64,000 nt of DNA, taken from contig JAZGTN010000009.1 of NCBI GenBank assembly GCA_037783415.1, positions 6,820,001-6,884,000 of the forward strand. The letters are read 5' to 3'. A program made the position numbers and the translations under genes. Origin of the DNA: Leptasterias polaris (taxonomy: Eukaryota > Echinodermata > Asteroidea > Forcipulatida > Asteriidae). Shown in pieces: positions 1 to 10,037 of this stretch; position 1 is the first letter of the stretch; the number at the start of each line of letters is the position of its first letter. The notes below the pieces were generated by a model. The model searched no databases. It saw only the letters and a list, made by a program, of their open reading frames with translations, and was not told the origin of the DNA.

Positions 1-104
1 CGCGCTTATGATGGGTAAAGCATTTCCGTGGTTTATAGAAATATTTGCTGGTTTATTAGATATTAATTTTGCATCAGGAATACATAATACAATTTTTTTT
101 TACC

Positions 105-285
105 CTTACACCGATGTGTATTGAGCACTGTATACCCAGTACTTTCCCAAGTTCTGTGAAAAAAACCCACAAGAAACTCACTCGTCGAATCCCATCCGAG
201 TGATTTGCCTGTGGATTTTTTTTCACAGAACTCGGGAAAGTACTGAGTATACAGTGATTAATACACTTTAGTTTTAAGTGTAAAA
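105..285. mobile_element. Foldback / MITE-like inverted repeat
   Basis: The arm at 126-170 (CACTGTATACCCAGTACTTT onward, through TTCTGTGAAAAAAA) is the near-complement of the arm at 209-256, which ends AAGTACTGAGTATACAGTG. Weaker pairing continues outwards to about 105 and 285. The loop of about 40 bp holds CTCGTCGAATCCCATCCGAG, itself a short imperfect palindrome. There is no coding capacity and no clear target-site duplication. I infer a non-autonomous foldback element. Confidence 0.7.
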
Positions 286-668
286 CGAATTAAATATTGG
301 CTGGTGTTTAATGATTTGGTACGGGACTGCCTCTCATCAGTACCTTGGTAGATAATAGCTACACATTGTATCATTGTGTATGACTACTTTTTAACTCCGA
401 CTTCTATGGGTCGTTAACGTTATAATAATGGTTTTATAAATAGTTCTTTGATAAAGCTGGCAGCTATTAATAATAGAAAACTCCAGAATGAATTACGATG
501 GTAATGAAATTTCATGTACCGACCTTGGCCTGCTGTAGACCTAATTTAAATGCGAGTTTTAATAAGCATTTTAGAGCCATTCCTGTCAGGCAAGATAATG
601 TCTTTATTTTGAAATGGGTAGTTTTTACCTGCTGTCATTTAAATACAACCAAGTACTGTAACACTTAT
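286..668. other. No gene seen
   Basis: AT-rich unique-looking DNA. A 64-codon open frame from 498 runs into the SINE downstream and has no recognisable protein features. Confidence 0.5.
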
Positions 669-840
669 GGCGTGTCACGGCTGAGTGGTTAAAAGCACTG
701 GACTCATTCTCTGGTATTTCTGATCAGCAGAGTGTATGTTCCAGTCCCGGTTGTGGCACTTGTGCCCTTGAGCAAGATCATTATTTATGAGGCATCCTTG
801 GTTTCAGTAACAGAAATATAAAATAATAATTATTATAACT
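669..840 (+). mobile_element. tRNA-derived SINE, short copy
   Basis: A tRNA-like head contains an A-box-like CGGCTGAGTGGTTAA at about 679 and a B-box-like TGTTCCAGTCCC at 737-748. It is followed by TTGAGCAAGATCATT and the tail GAGGCATCCTTGGTTTCAG, then an AATAATAATTATT run. The same head recurs at 10038 and the same tail at about 2363. Here the middle of the body is missing, so the head joins almost directly to the tail. Confidence 0.8.
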
Positions 841-1649
841 TACAGATTATGTAACTGTATACTGCCATATGCGTATAAGATGTATGTATTCCCCCCCCCC
901 CACAAAACTGTGTACGCTTTAGTGTCTATTGCTCTTTTGTAAACATGAGATGCCATCAACCAACTCGTGTATGGTGTGAATCGAACACGTGGTAGCCTGT
1001 GCTTTCTGTCTGATCAGAACGTGCTCCGTGTATGTCATGTTTTTGTTTCCCGCCTTCCCGTGTGGAAGGGCGACATGGTCTATTAAACTTCCATTACGTG
1101 ACGTCACTACAATCGATCGGTCAACGTTCGGCCGCCATGTTTGACCGGAGATGCATCTAGCCTTCGGGGATGCGTGTGTTTTGCCAGTGTACTTGGATGT
1201 ATGAACTCTAGTGTTTGTATTGCTAATTGAATAAATACGAGGACTGCTTGCATTAAAGGGCTAGTCCAAGCGTATCATTTTAGGAAAACAAAAAAATCTG
1301 ACTCAGATTATGGGGCAAAAATATGTTCCTCCACGAACCAATTAGCGAGATGTGAAATTGTTGCTACGCCCATTGCAAGCTTTAAGTACATTATTACCAA
1401 ACACAATGTTGTTTTCACAGTTTTTGTTTCTGTCTACGAAAAAAACATATTCATATTTTTAATTGGTATGCTTACATGACTTATTCTCTATGTGAAAAAC
1501 ATACAAAGAATAGCTATCGCCATTGATTTTCCTCCTTTCGCCTCAGTGAAGGCGCTGTTGGAGAGTGTGACGTCATATGCAGGGGATTTTTTGAGAAATC
1601 GTTACAGGACGATGTTCAAAACTAATACTTTACCCACATGACATTGTAG
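841..1649. other. No gene seen; poly-C run and two CRE-like palindromes
   Basis: An 11-C run lies at 891-901. Perfect TGACGTCA palindromes lie at 1099-1106 and 1568-1575. A B-box-like GTGTTCGATTC on the minus strand near 980-990 hints at another decayed tRNA-related repeat, but no A box was found. No coding sequence is recognised. Confidence 0.5.
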
Positions 1650-2410
1650 TACGTCCTGGCTGAGCTTCCTATAGTATACGATGTTCAGCAGAGTCGTTCA
1701 AAGAGTGTGGGTTCGAATCCTGGCACGTAAACGAACACAATTTGCTTATATTGAGGAAGAGTAGGGGTTACCCCGGTGTGGTTCATGGTTCACACAGCAA
1801 GCATTCTTGTCTATAGGTTTCCCCATGCTTCCAAGCTACAAAGGTTATTAAATTTGCTGAAAGAAAATAGGTTTATACCCTGGTGTAGTTCTGGTTCTTA
1901 CCAAGTACCCTTCTTTACAGATTTCCTCGGGCTTCCAAGCTACAGTGATTATTATGGTTTATGGAAGAGTAGGGCTTAACCCTGGTTTTTCTGGCTAACA
2001 ATCACCCTTGTCTTTACAGGTTTCCTCAGACTTCCAAGCTACAGTGATTATTAAGTTTGCTGATGGAAGAGTAAAAATGTTTAACCTGGTGTTTCAATGG
2101 TTCCAAGCTACTTGTTTACAGATTTCCTCGGGCTTCCAAACTACAGTGATAATTGTGTTTGATGGAAGAGTAGGGGCTAACCCTGGTGTCTCTGGCGAGC
2201 AAGCACGTGACCCTTTCTATAGGTTTCCTCAGACTTCCAAGCTACAGTGATTATTAAATTTGCTGGAAGAGTATAAAGGTTTAACCTGGTGTTTCGTGGT
2301 TCCAAGCACCCTTGTCTACAGGTTTTCTCAGACTTACAAGCTACTGTGATTAACTTCGCTTTTGAGGCATCCTTGTTTCATTACCAGAAACTAACTAATA
2401 ATAAACTCAC
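1650..2410 (+). mobile_element. tRNA-derived SINE with an expanded internal tandem repeat
   Basis: The head has an A-box-like TGGCTGAGC at 1657 and a strong B box, GGGTTCGAATCC, at 1709-1720. The body is six degenerate tandem units of about 100 bp, beginning near 1753, 1858, 1963, 2063, 2161 and 2263. Each unit reads roughly GGAAGAGTAGGGGTTAACCC, then TACAGGTTTCCTCAGACTTC, then CTACAGTGATTATTA. The end (GAGGCATCCTTGTTTCATTA then AATAATAAAC) matches the tail of the SINE at 669-840. A single unit of the same sequence lies in the SINE at 11283-11365, so expansion of one internal module is the simplest reading. Confidence 0.75.
1753..2360 (+). repeat. Tandem repeat, about 6 x 100 bp, inside the SINE
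   Basis: Units share GAAGAGTA, TTAACCCTGGTGT, TCCTCAGACTTCCAAGCTAC and AGTGATTATTAA. Divergence between units is visible and substantial, so this is not a recent amplification. Small open frames at 1776-2477 arise because the unit has few stop codons. Confidence 0.85.
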
Positions 2411-3026
2411 AACTGTATGTTTGAAGTTATTTTATCCACATGTTTCACAATCTTACATGCTTATTTACTGGCTTTAATTAATTGGGTTCTGTGCTGTACT
2501 TTATCCGTGTACCCACTGGTGACAGGGTGCATCAATACTGAATGCAGGCGATGAAAGATCCCCGTATGTCACGTCATCTTGATGTGGATAAATCATTCAC
2601 ATCGGTCATCAATACCCGGCTAACCGTGAACTGGATCCTCATTGGGCCTAAAGCTCCCCAGTGAGTCTGTAACTATACAGTCATTAATGAAATGGAAATA
2701 ACACAATTCCCCAAGCTTCTCTCATTGAAAATTAATCGAGTCGAATGTAATGATTGAAGATGAGTGGTGGTAAATCGTGATATCGATTTAGTTGTAAAGG
2801 GATACGCTATCAAATCATTAATATGGATGGGGACACCACTCAGCCTAAATGTCATGATAAGATAGACTTCAAAGATGGATTTTTTGTGAGGTGGAAAGTT
2901 CCTCGAATATTGGCTTAGAATGTGTCAGAGCCGGCAAGTAGTCGGTTGTTTACAGTGTACCGTTAGCGCTTCGATCCCTCCATCATTGCACCGTTATTCA
3001 TTTTATGCCAGTTAATAAACTAGACC
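2411..3026. other. No gene seen
   Basis: Unique-looking sequence with no repeat match inside this window and only a chance 60-codon frame on the minus strand. Confidence 0.5.
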
Positions 3027-3275
3027 ATGATTGTTAATCATTTTTTCTCTTATCGCAGATTTCTTTTGACCTTCATGTTACATTGCACGGCATTTTCGAA
3101 GACCGTTTGCAAACTCATCACCATAAGAAAAAACATTCTTTAAATGCATTTAAAGATTTTATATTTATTTTTTCTTGTGATGATCAGTTTGCAAACGGTC
3201 TTCGAAAATGCCGTGCAATGTAAAACATGAAGGTCAAAAGAAATCCGCGATGAGAGAAAAATCATTAACAATCAT
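3027..3275. mobile_element. Long near-perfect palindrome (foldback element)
   Basis: The arm at 3027-3134 (starting ATGATTGTTAATCA) pairs with 3168-3275 (ending TTAACAATCAT). A core from ACATTGCACGG to TTTGCAAACT, about 36 bp, is perfectly complementary. Elsewhere I count only a few substitutions and two small indels. The spacer of about 33 bp contains a further palindrome, CTTTAAATGCATTTAAAG. No target-site duplication is evident. Confidence 0.9.
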
Positions 3276-3294
3276 TCGGTTTCCTTGAACTTAT

Positions 3295-3540
3295 ACAATC
3301 TAAAAACATGCGGGTTCTTGAAATTGATCCGGTTCCAGGTCCCGTTGGACTTGATCCATTCAGGTCGTTATAATGACCCGGAACCTGTATTATTATGTGC
3401 AAATGACACAGAAATTGGTCAGACTGCCGCAGAATCCAAATAATATATATATATATTTTTTGTTCTTCACCAGTTTCCGATTCAGCCTGATCCAGACATA
3501 ATGTCAGGTCCCCTGGGACCCGAAATCCTGATTTAAAAAA
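3295..3540. repeat. TGACCCGG-rich dispersed repeat, copy 1
   Basis: Contains GATCCGGTTCCAGG, AATGACCCGGAACCTG, AAATTGGTCAGACTG and GTCCCCTGGGACCCGAAAT. The same GGTCA/TGACC vocabulary and spacing recur at 23690-24075, 26144-26332 and 31855-32045. An (AT)n run sits inside at about 3441-3455. The pairing of GGGTCA and TGACCC blocks suggests a decayed inverted-repeat element. Confidence 0.6.
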
Positions 3541-4834
3541 AATTGTATTTATCATTATTTATTTGTTTTCGCAATTTTGTCTAAAGAGTGTAATTCGTCT
3601 GGGAGAACTAGCTACTACCGAGAAGCACCTGCCATGCAGCAACTTCATCGCCTATTGTTTTTGTAATTTCTTTAATTTGTCATTTCCAAATAATGACATT
3701 TGTTTCCCCTCCAACATAAACTCAATTCATCATCACAATCGTAAAGACCAGTTAAAAGGACTAATTAGAAATGGGAGCATAGCCAGACATTTCGAAAAAG
3801 CTTGTGACAGTTCGGACAAACAAAAACTGAAACTAACAATTTAAAGGGCAGAATGAGTATTTTAATTGTTATTACATCTTTATGTCTTTGTCAGTGGAAC
3901 GTAATTCATTTTCTTGTATTTTTCCCCCATTTTTGTTTTATTACAAACACTTCAAATCACTATGTGACCATAGCAAAACATTTTGCTCTATGTTGTGTCT
4001 GGCCAGTCTGCTTTAGAGTACGATGAAAAGTCCGTTACGATGAACCACACAACACCGACCTCCATGAACCTGGACCTGGGACCTTGACACCCGCGAGAGA
4101 TTTACCTTTAATCACCTGGCGCCGGAGTTTCAAATGCCCGGGAGAACACACATAATAAATATTGGACGAGACTTGTTGCCTAATGAAAATGACGCACGGG
4201 GATAAAACACTAGAGGTCCTCTCTCTCTATATGAGGTTAAAACTAGATTGACCAATAGGGCATAAATAAACACATACAATCGATCACAAGGAATTTGCTC
4301 AAGCAATAATGCCCTAAGTGCCTTGTGTATGGACTTTAGCACATTATAATAACCGTTAATGAGGTGTGAGTTTGGATAGGGTAATAAGTGCAGTGACCGC
4401 TGCCTTGCAAACGAAAATAGTTGGCAAAAACAGACGACTCGATCATGCTGGAGACATTAAGACATTGTTTTGGGAAAAATCGAAATACTGACCACCGAGA
4501 ATGATGCTGGAAATTTAATCTGCGAAAGTTCTTGTTTTTTTTTTACACAATTAATTGGCATGTTTTGTGACATATGATTTAGTTGACTGACCTTTGTCAT
4601 TACGGCTTGCAAATACTGCCCTCTGTCATCTGTCCACTGCGTTCGTGAAAAGCTCTTTATACCCTGCAGCGCTGAGCGAGGGACCTGTTTGGTTGCAAGA
4701 CACCTGTGGTTCGTTGCCAGAACATGCTGACAAGATTATTCCATGAGGCTAATAGATTTGTTTTTGCATTATTTTGCGCAACAATTTTATTCATCTGAGT
4801 GTGTGGTTTACATGTCCAGGTATTGTTTGGTTAA
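3541..4834. other. No gene seen
   Basis: Open frames of 93 and 70 codons (3563-3844 plus strand, 4130-4342 minus strand) have no recognisable domain and no flanking splice context that I trust. No repeat family from elsewhere in the window was recognised. Confidence 0.5.
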
Positions 4835-5201
4835 TTAAAGGCACTGGACACGTTTGGTAATTGTCAAAGACCAGTATTATCACTTGGTGCATCCCAACAT
4901 ATGCATAAAATAACAAACCTGTGAAAATTTGGGCTCAACTGGTCATCGAATTTGCAAGAGAATAATGAAAGAAAAAACACCCTTGTTGCATTACTTTTAG
5001 ATGCATAATAAAAGGCTTCAGCAAGAAGTCTTTTATTATTTGAGTGAGAAATTACCTCTTTCTCAAAAACTACGTTACTTCAGAGGGAGCCGTTTCTCAC
5101 AATGTTTTATACTATCAACAGCTCTCCATTGCCCGTTACCAAGTAAGTTTTTATGCTAACAATTATTTTGAGTAATTACCAACAGTGTATAGTGCCTTTA
5201 A
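4835..5201. mobile_element. TTAA-flanked MITE, family A1, full-length
   Basis: TTAA at 4835-4838 and at 5198-5201 flank terminal inverted repeats, AGGCACTGGACACGTTTGG on the left and CCAACAGTGTATAGTGCCT on the right. The inside contains AATTGTCAAAGACCAGTAT, AAATAACAAACCTGTGAAA and the hairpin AAGGCTTC...GAAGTCTTTT. Related copies lie at 46758 and 53250. TTAA target duplications are typical of piggyBac-like transposition, so a non-autonomous piggyBac-type element is the best guess. Confidence 0.8.
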
Positions 5202-5250
5202 AGCATGATTAAAGCTTGTTTGTTTGCTTAATCAAATAAGTTTTACAATT

Positions 5251-5490
5251 GGTTTAATATCTATCATTGACAATGTTGATTTTTCAATTTTGTACACAAT
5301 GGATGCTGGCAGAGTTTAATCCGGCCCCTTCTTATGACCAGGTCATTGACCCCTGTTGATTGACATCACCTCTACTAGGAAGTGTGGCCTGGTCCAGCTT
5401 AGGATATCATGGCTATTATGAGCTAACCAGTGTGTACGATATGGTTAAGACAATGAAACTACTAAAGTATGTCAGAATGTGGTGACAGTA
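5251..5490 (+). repeat. Dispersed repeat family B, copy 1
   Basis: Shares ordered blocks with copies at 36126-36375 (plus) and 51101-51758 and 54661-54888 (minus). The blocks are TTTGTACACAATGGATGCTG, GACCCCTGTTGATTGACA, GGTCCAGCTTAGGATATCAT, GTGTGTACGATATGGTTAAG and a CTGACAG-type end. The family is about 230 bp long. No tRNA boxes or terminal repeats were seen, so the class is unknown. Confidence 0.75.
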
Positions 5491-7227
5491 GCCCTAAGTA
5501 CAGGGTTTATATATTAATATGCAGAATGGTTTATTTACAAACTTGTTATAAGCAGCCACATGCTGAATTTCATTAACAATAAAAAGGGTAAAAAAATACA
5601 GAAATAAAGTGTTTAGTTATAAACACATAAACGCAACTGGCTATTTCAATAACGTTAAAGAAAAGTTTACATTAAAATCTGAGAAATGTTTTTTAATCAA
5701 AGGCAAAAAACAGTTTAAAACGTTTTGAAATTAAAATAATTGTTGGTGACAAATTGAAAAGGTGAAAAATAATAGCTTTAATCGTATTACTAAAGCGTGA
5801 CAATTACTGAGGAGAAAACAAATAATAAAAATCAATATGGGACAGCACTATCTCTGAGTGTGCTATAGTTTTACATTTTGGCTGAAATATTAAATTAGTT
5901 TTGCGATATGAAGCTTGTAATTTTACTACTATATATCCACCTCGAAGCACTATATTTAGTTATCTGTTAAGAAAAAGACACATACGGTTTTTTCTAAGCA
6001 GCTTATTTTGTTTTTGACTTCTAAATGTAACCTACTCTAGTTGAATATTACCAATTAACTCTTTTTGAAAGAGGGTCAGTCTGAACTGTGTCTCGTCCCT
6101 GTCTGTTTGGTCATTATTTGACCACGGGTGACGTCTAATGACACCCGACAAGGATTACCCACAAGCGCCCCCCCCCCCCCCCCCCCTGGCTGATTGATGG
6201 CTAATTCCTGTCTCCATGGTTACAGTCCAGACTTGGTTAAATCGAAGCTGGATTATGCCCGTCTTCTAATCCGAGGAATCACTTTCTTTAATTTATAAAT
6301 CGCTTGCTTCTGCCAATGGGACTACTGGGTAAAGCATCATGATACTACCGTGCAGGTATAGCAGTCAAGATAAACCCAGGGCACTTGTTCTGCACTCGTC
6401 TCCAGTACTCGAAGTCTACGCAGACAAGATTTAGTTTTAAATATTGTACCACCTCAGTTCCACACATGTGTGGTTTTTGGCTTACGGAAGGGCCCTTGTG
6501 GGACAATGGACCCCACAAGGTATTATATGTTCAACTTGAACCCTTTTAATCTAAATTTAATGATTGGGAACATATGAATATTAAAATGAATGCGTAGCTA
6601 GTTTACCTGTTTGTGGATATTCGTAGTTGATTGCAAATATAACATCTTGTAAATTTAAATTAGACTATATAGATTGATCTTTGTTTATTTGTGTTATGCA
6701 ATGACACAAATTTCAAGAAGCCAATTCAGTTGTATCAATTCAAAAGAGATCGTTATGATGGAACTGAGCATTCCTGTCTCCATACACCTTGAATAAGCCT
6801 CCAGACCTTAAGTGGGGTTCAACCAATCAGGATAAAACTATAACTAACATCCCAAAGTAATGTTATCAAAGCCCCAGAATCATACGTTCACGTTTTGAAC
6901 CTTGACTTGATTACACAATTCCCCGTCCGTACACGATAAATAATCAAACACATTGTCAGGTTCATGTACGGTTACTGACATTAACGTCTCATCGGGAAAA
7001 AAAAATAAAAAATCAAGAGGCGATACAATTTCTTCATCTTTTTCACTACTTTCAGAATCTGCTGTCAGAAATAAAAAAAACTGTTGTCCCGTTTCATTTT
7101 TTAAAGGGTTATTATATGGTTTTGATTTTTAATCAATATCACTTTTCAGGGTATGGATATGAGGAAATTCGTTTAACGTCCGGAGAAACGTAAAAGCTGC
7201 TTTTAATTGTTAGTCTGTACGTTTTTG
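5491..7227. other. No gene seen; C19 run and short hairpins
   Basis: AT-rich sequence with a 19-C run at 6168-6186. There is a palindrome CCACACATGTGTGG at 6461-6474 and a hairpin CCTTGTGGG...CCCACAAGG within 6493-6520. No open frame longer than 60 codons is present. Confidence 0.6.
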
Positions 7228-7775
7228 TGGCACGTTGGTGTTTTACCGCGTTGTGGCACGTTGGTGTCCAAAATCCTTTCTACGTTACGTTTTACGGTGT
7301 TGTGCCACGTTCGGTCCAAAATCCCATTCCACGTCACGCTATGGCACGTTGGTGTCTGAAATCCCTTCCACGTCACGTTTTACAGCGTTGTGGTACGTTG
7401 GTGTCCAAAATCCCTCCGACGTTACGTTTGACGATGTTGTGGCAAGTTGGTGTTCAAAATCCCTTCCACGTCACGTTTTACGGCGTTGTGGCACGTTGGT
7501 GCCCAAAATCCCTTACACGCCACGATTTACGGTGTTGTGGCAAGTTGGTGTTCAAAATCCCTTCCACGTCACGTTTTACGGCGTTGTGGCACGTTGGTGC
7601 CCAAAATTCCTTACACGCCACGATTTACGGTGTTGTGGCAAGTTGGTGCCCGAAATCCCTTCGACGCCACGTTTTACGGTGTTGTTGTACGTCGGTGTCC
7701 ACAAATCATTCAACGTCACAATTTTCAGTGTGGTGGCACGTTGGTGGCCAAAATCCCTTCCACGTCCTGTAAAAT
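7228..7775 (+). repeat. 49-bp tandem repeat array (about 11 units)
   Basis: The unit reads roughly GTTGTGGCACGTTGGTGTCC, AAAATCCCTTCCACGTCACG, TTTTACGGC. Unit starts at 7436, 7485, 7534, 7583 and 7632 are exactly 49 bp apart. Between 7436 and 7632 alternating variants (GGCAAGTTGGTGTTC versus GGCACGTTGGTGCCC) form a 98-bp higher-order dimer. Because 49 is not a multiple of three and the unit has no stop codons, 119-183-codon frames open in all three plus frames. These are artefacts of the repeat, not genes. Confidence 0.95.
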
Positions 7776-7782
7776 TATGTCC

Positions 7783-7862
7783 ATAGACTGTGCAAGCCTC
7801 GCGTAGGATTTGAACATTTTGGGGACCATTTTGGTCCCAGGTACATTGCCTTAACTCAAAGT
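7783..7862 (+). repeat. Short dispersed repeat, ATTTTGGGGAC family, copy 1
   Basis: TGCAAGCCTCGCGTAGGATT, then ACATTTTGGGGACCATTTTG, then GTCCCAGGTACATTGCCTTA match ordered blocks at 16938-17012 and 17105-17175. The copy abuts the 49-bp array. The class is unknown. Confidence 0.65.
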
Positions 7863-10037
7863 ATCGTTGTGTCATAGGACGATGGCGTTTTGACTGTAAA
7901 GCCTAGCCCTTTCATTCCAAAAAAAACAATATGTACATAGTCGGAAAAGGAGGGGGGAAAAGAGATATAGAGATGAATGCAATAATTGAATAGGATTAAA
8001 ACACCCCAATTTCCAAGAACGACACCACAGCCGGAATTTTAATGGTGTTGGCTATGCCCCAAGTTTATCATAAGTATAAATACAAAAGAATAAGGGATTT
8101 TAGATTTTTCTGTTTTGAGTAAAATTATCCAGTCTTTCATTATTTTACTGGCTTTAATACTGCTATGTACGAAGCCTGTCATGAATCGACTACCACAATA
8201 TGGGCACATTTTCCAATGCCCTTTATGGTCTACGACTACACAATGGGCTCCGTACTACGACTCCGTTCCAACAGATTACACTCTACCGGTAAGATATTAA
8301 TTCATTACGGTAGCGGAAATTAAATCAGCCGGCCTGAAGTTTACCTTCTTTCTATGGAGAGGAAAGACCCAAGACAATGTGGAGACAGGTACGGGGATCC
8401 CTTTTCGTCTTGGATTCCAGAGTGCATTTAACCGGGAGCTTTGGGATGAATACAATACAGTCGATGTCACATGTGTTTATTACTGTCTGTGTCCATGGGA
8501 TTTGAATTAATTTCATGGTGCATGCGGTCAACACTGCGTCTGGAACATCTTCACCACTGATATCCACCTTGGATATCCAAGTAATTTGATTTCGGATTTA
8601 CATTTTGAAAATGCTGCTTGGAAAAGCGAGATAACGGTATTATAAAAGTTGTAAAAGCCTTTTACAATCTTTACAACCGAAAAGCTTGAGATTGTTAAGA
8701 GAAAAAAAAACAACGAGTAAATCCCACCAGAGTTACGAGCTGAAATTCATGAAGTTGTAGACGTTCGTGACGATTGCCAATTATTGTAATATGCTTGAGA
8801 TCGAATCGTGTGTGATGTTAAACAAGATCATGTGAAAGATATACTTCAACTCTAAGAGTAAGACCTTTATCAAAGTTCAGCCAACATATTTCTTACGCAC
8901 GTTTAGATGAATAAATCCAAACTGCTATAGTCTGATAACCTTTTCGTTAAAATTAAACCCAGTCTGCATTATATCTATTGTGTACAGGGAACGCGACATA
9001 TATTGTTGGCTGTGCCATTTTGCTAGTCGGATTCCTTCCCTGTTTATATGCTGCGTCCGAGCCAGGCTACGGCGGCTACAGTTGATGTAAAATTACCCAA
9101 ATGCAATGAGAATATGTGCTTTCTTCTTCTGTATGTTTAAAGGAATGTTACAATGTTACAATGTTGAGTTTGGATGAGAGCCTAGTAGCCCACATGCACG
9201 TCCCATTGCACATGATCGGCGAAAAGCATTCTGGGTGAAGTCCGAGTCCAAGCAACAACGTCAACCATCGTGGCGCGTAGATTTTGAAGCAATGCAGTAC
9301 ACACATAAAACAAACCTGGCATAGTTTCACGTAAAATACAAAATGGCGTCCATCTTGAAAGCTTGATTTCTCATTTAACTGAACTCAGTTTGCCAAGATG
9401 CGTTGAGGTTTATTCTTAAGATGGCGTTTGTGCAAGTGGGCTTTTAATCTTAATGTGTAACCTGTTCAAGATGAATAGCTGTCAGTAAAGAAAGCTTTTT
9501 TGCCGTTGTTATATCGCACAGGCTAGATTTAAACAATCTTAATAGTAGTCTTTATATTTATTAGGCCTACCACACAAACAAAAAACACCGCGCAGCCATT
9601 TTTGCAATTTATTTTTTCATCAGTCGCTAAATTGACACGAGGACAATGTCTCGTATTATGACGACAAATTCGTGATTTGCCAAACGCTACGTGTAATTAC
9701 TGTCTTTGAAATAAATCAAATGAGATCTGTGTTTAAAATTACTCAACAAATGAATACAACTTGGTATCTTCAGTGATTCTCAATTCTGACGGATGCTTGT
9801 AATGAGAAGGAAACGTGCTTTAGGCAATGCATTCTCTTTTGTAATTACATTAAGTGTGATTCTTCGTCGTCAACAGAGTTCCGTACAAGGAAACATAATC
9901 ACCGCATTCATCTAATGTATTCTTATTATCAATAATTTCTGCGACATTATAAACATGTGGACAGCACAGCCAAGATGCTTCAAATGTTTAAATTTCTCGT
10001 TATTTTGTCGATATTTATTCCACTCTTGCTGATTTAT
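7863..10037. other. No gene seen
   Basis: About 2.2 kb of unique-looking AT-rich DNA. Short frames at 8115-8713 and 9148-9330 lack recognisable features. No repeat shared with the rest of the window was noticed. Confidence 0.5.

Noticed and set aside
669..760. Functional tRNA-Leu or tRNA-Ser genes at 669, 10038, 16705, 42332 and 60506
   Set aside because: They are heads of SINEs: A and B boxes with shared bodies and tails and no intact cloverleaf.
919..1107. Minus-strand tRNA-like element with B box near 985
   Set aside because: Only one box matches; no A box, tail or second copy was found.
7227..7806. Overlapping ORFs of 181, 183 and 119 codons as a repeat-protein gene
   Set aside because: They arise in all three plus frames from a 49-bp tandem repeat that lacks stop codons. 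No one frame is favoured.
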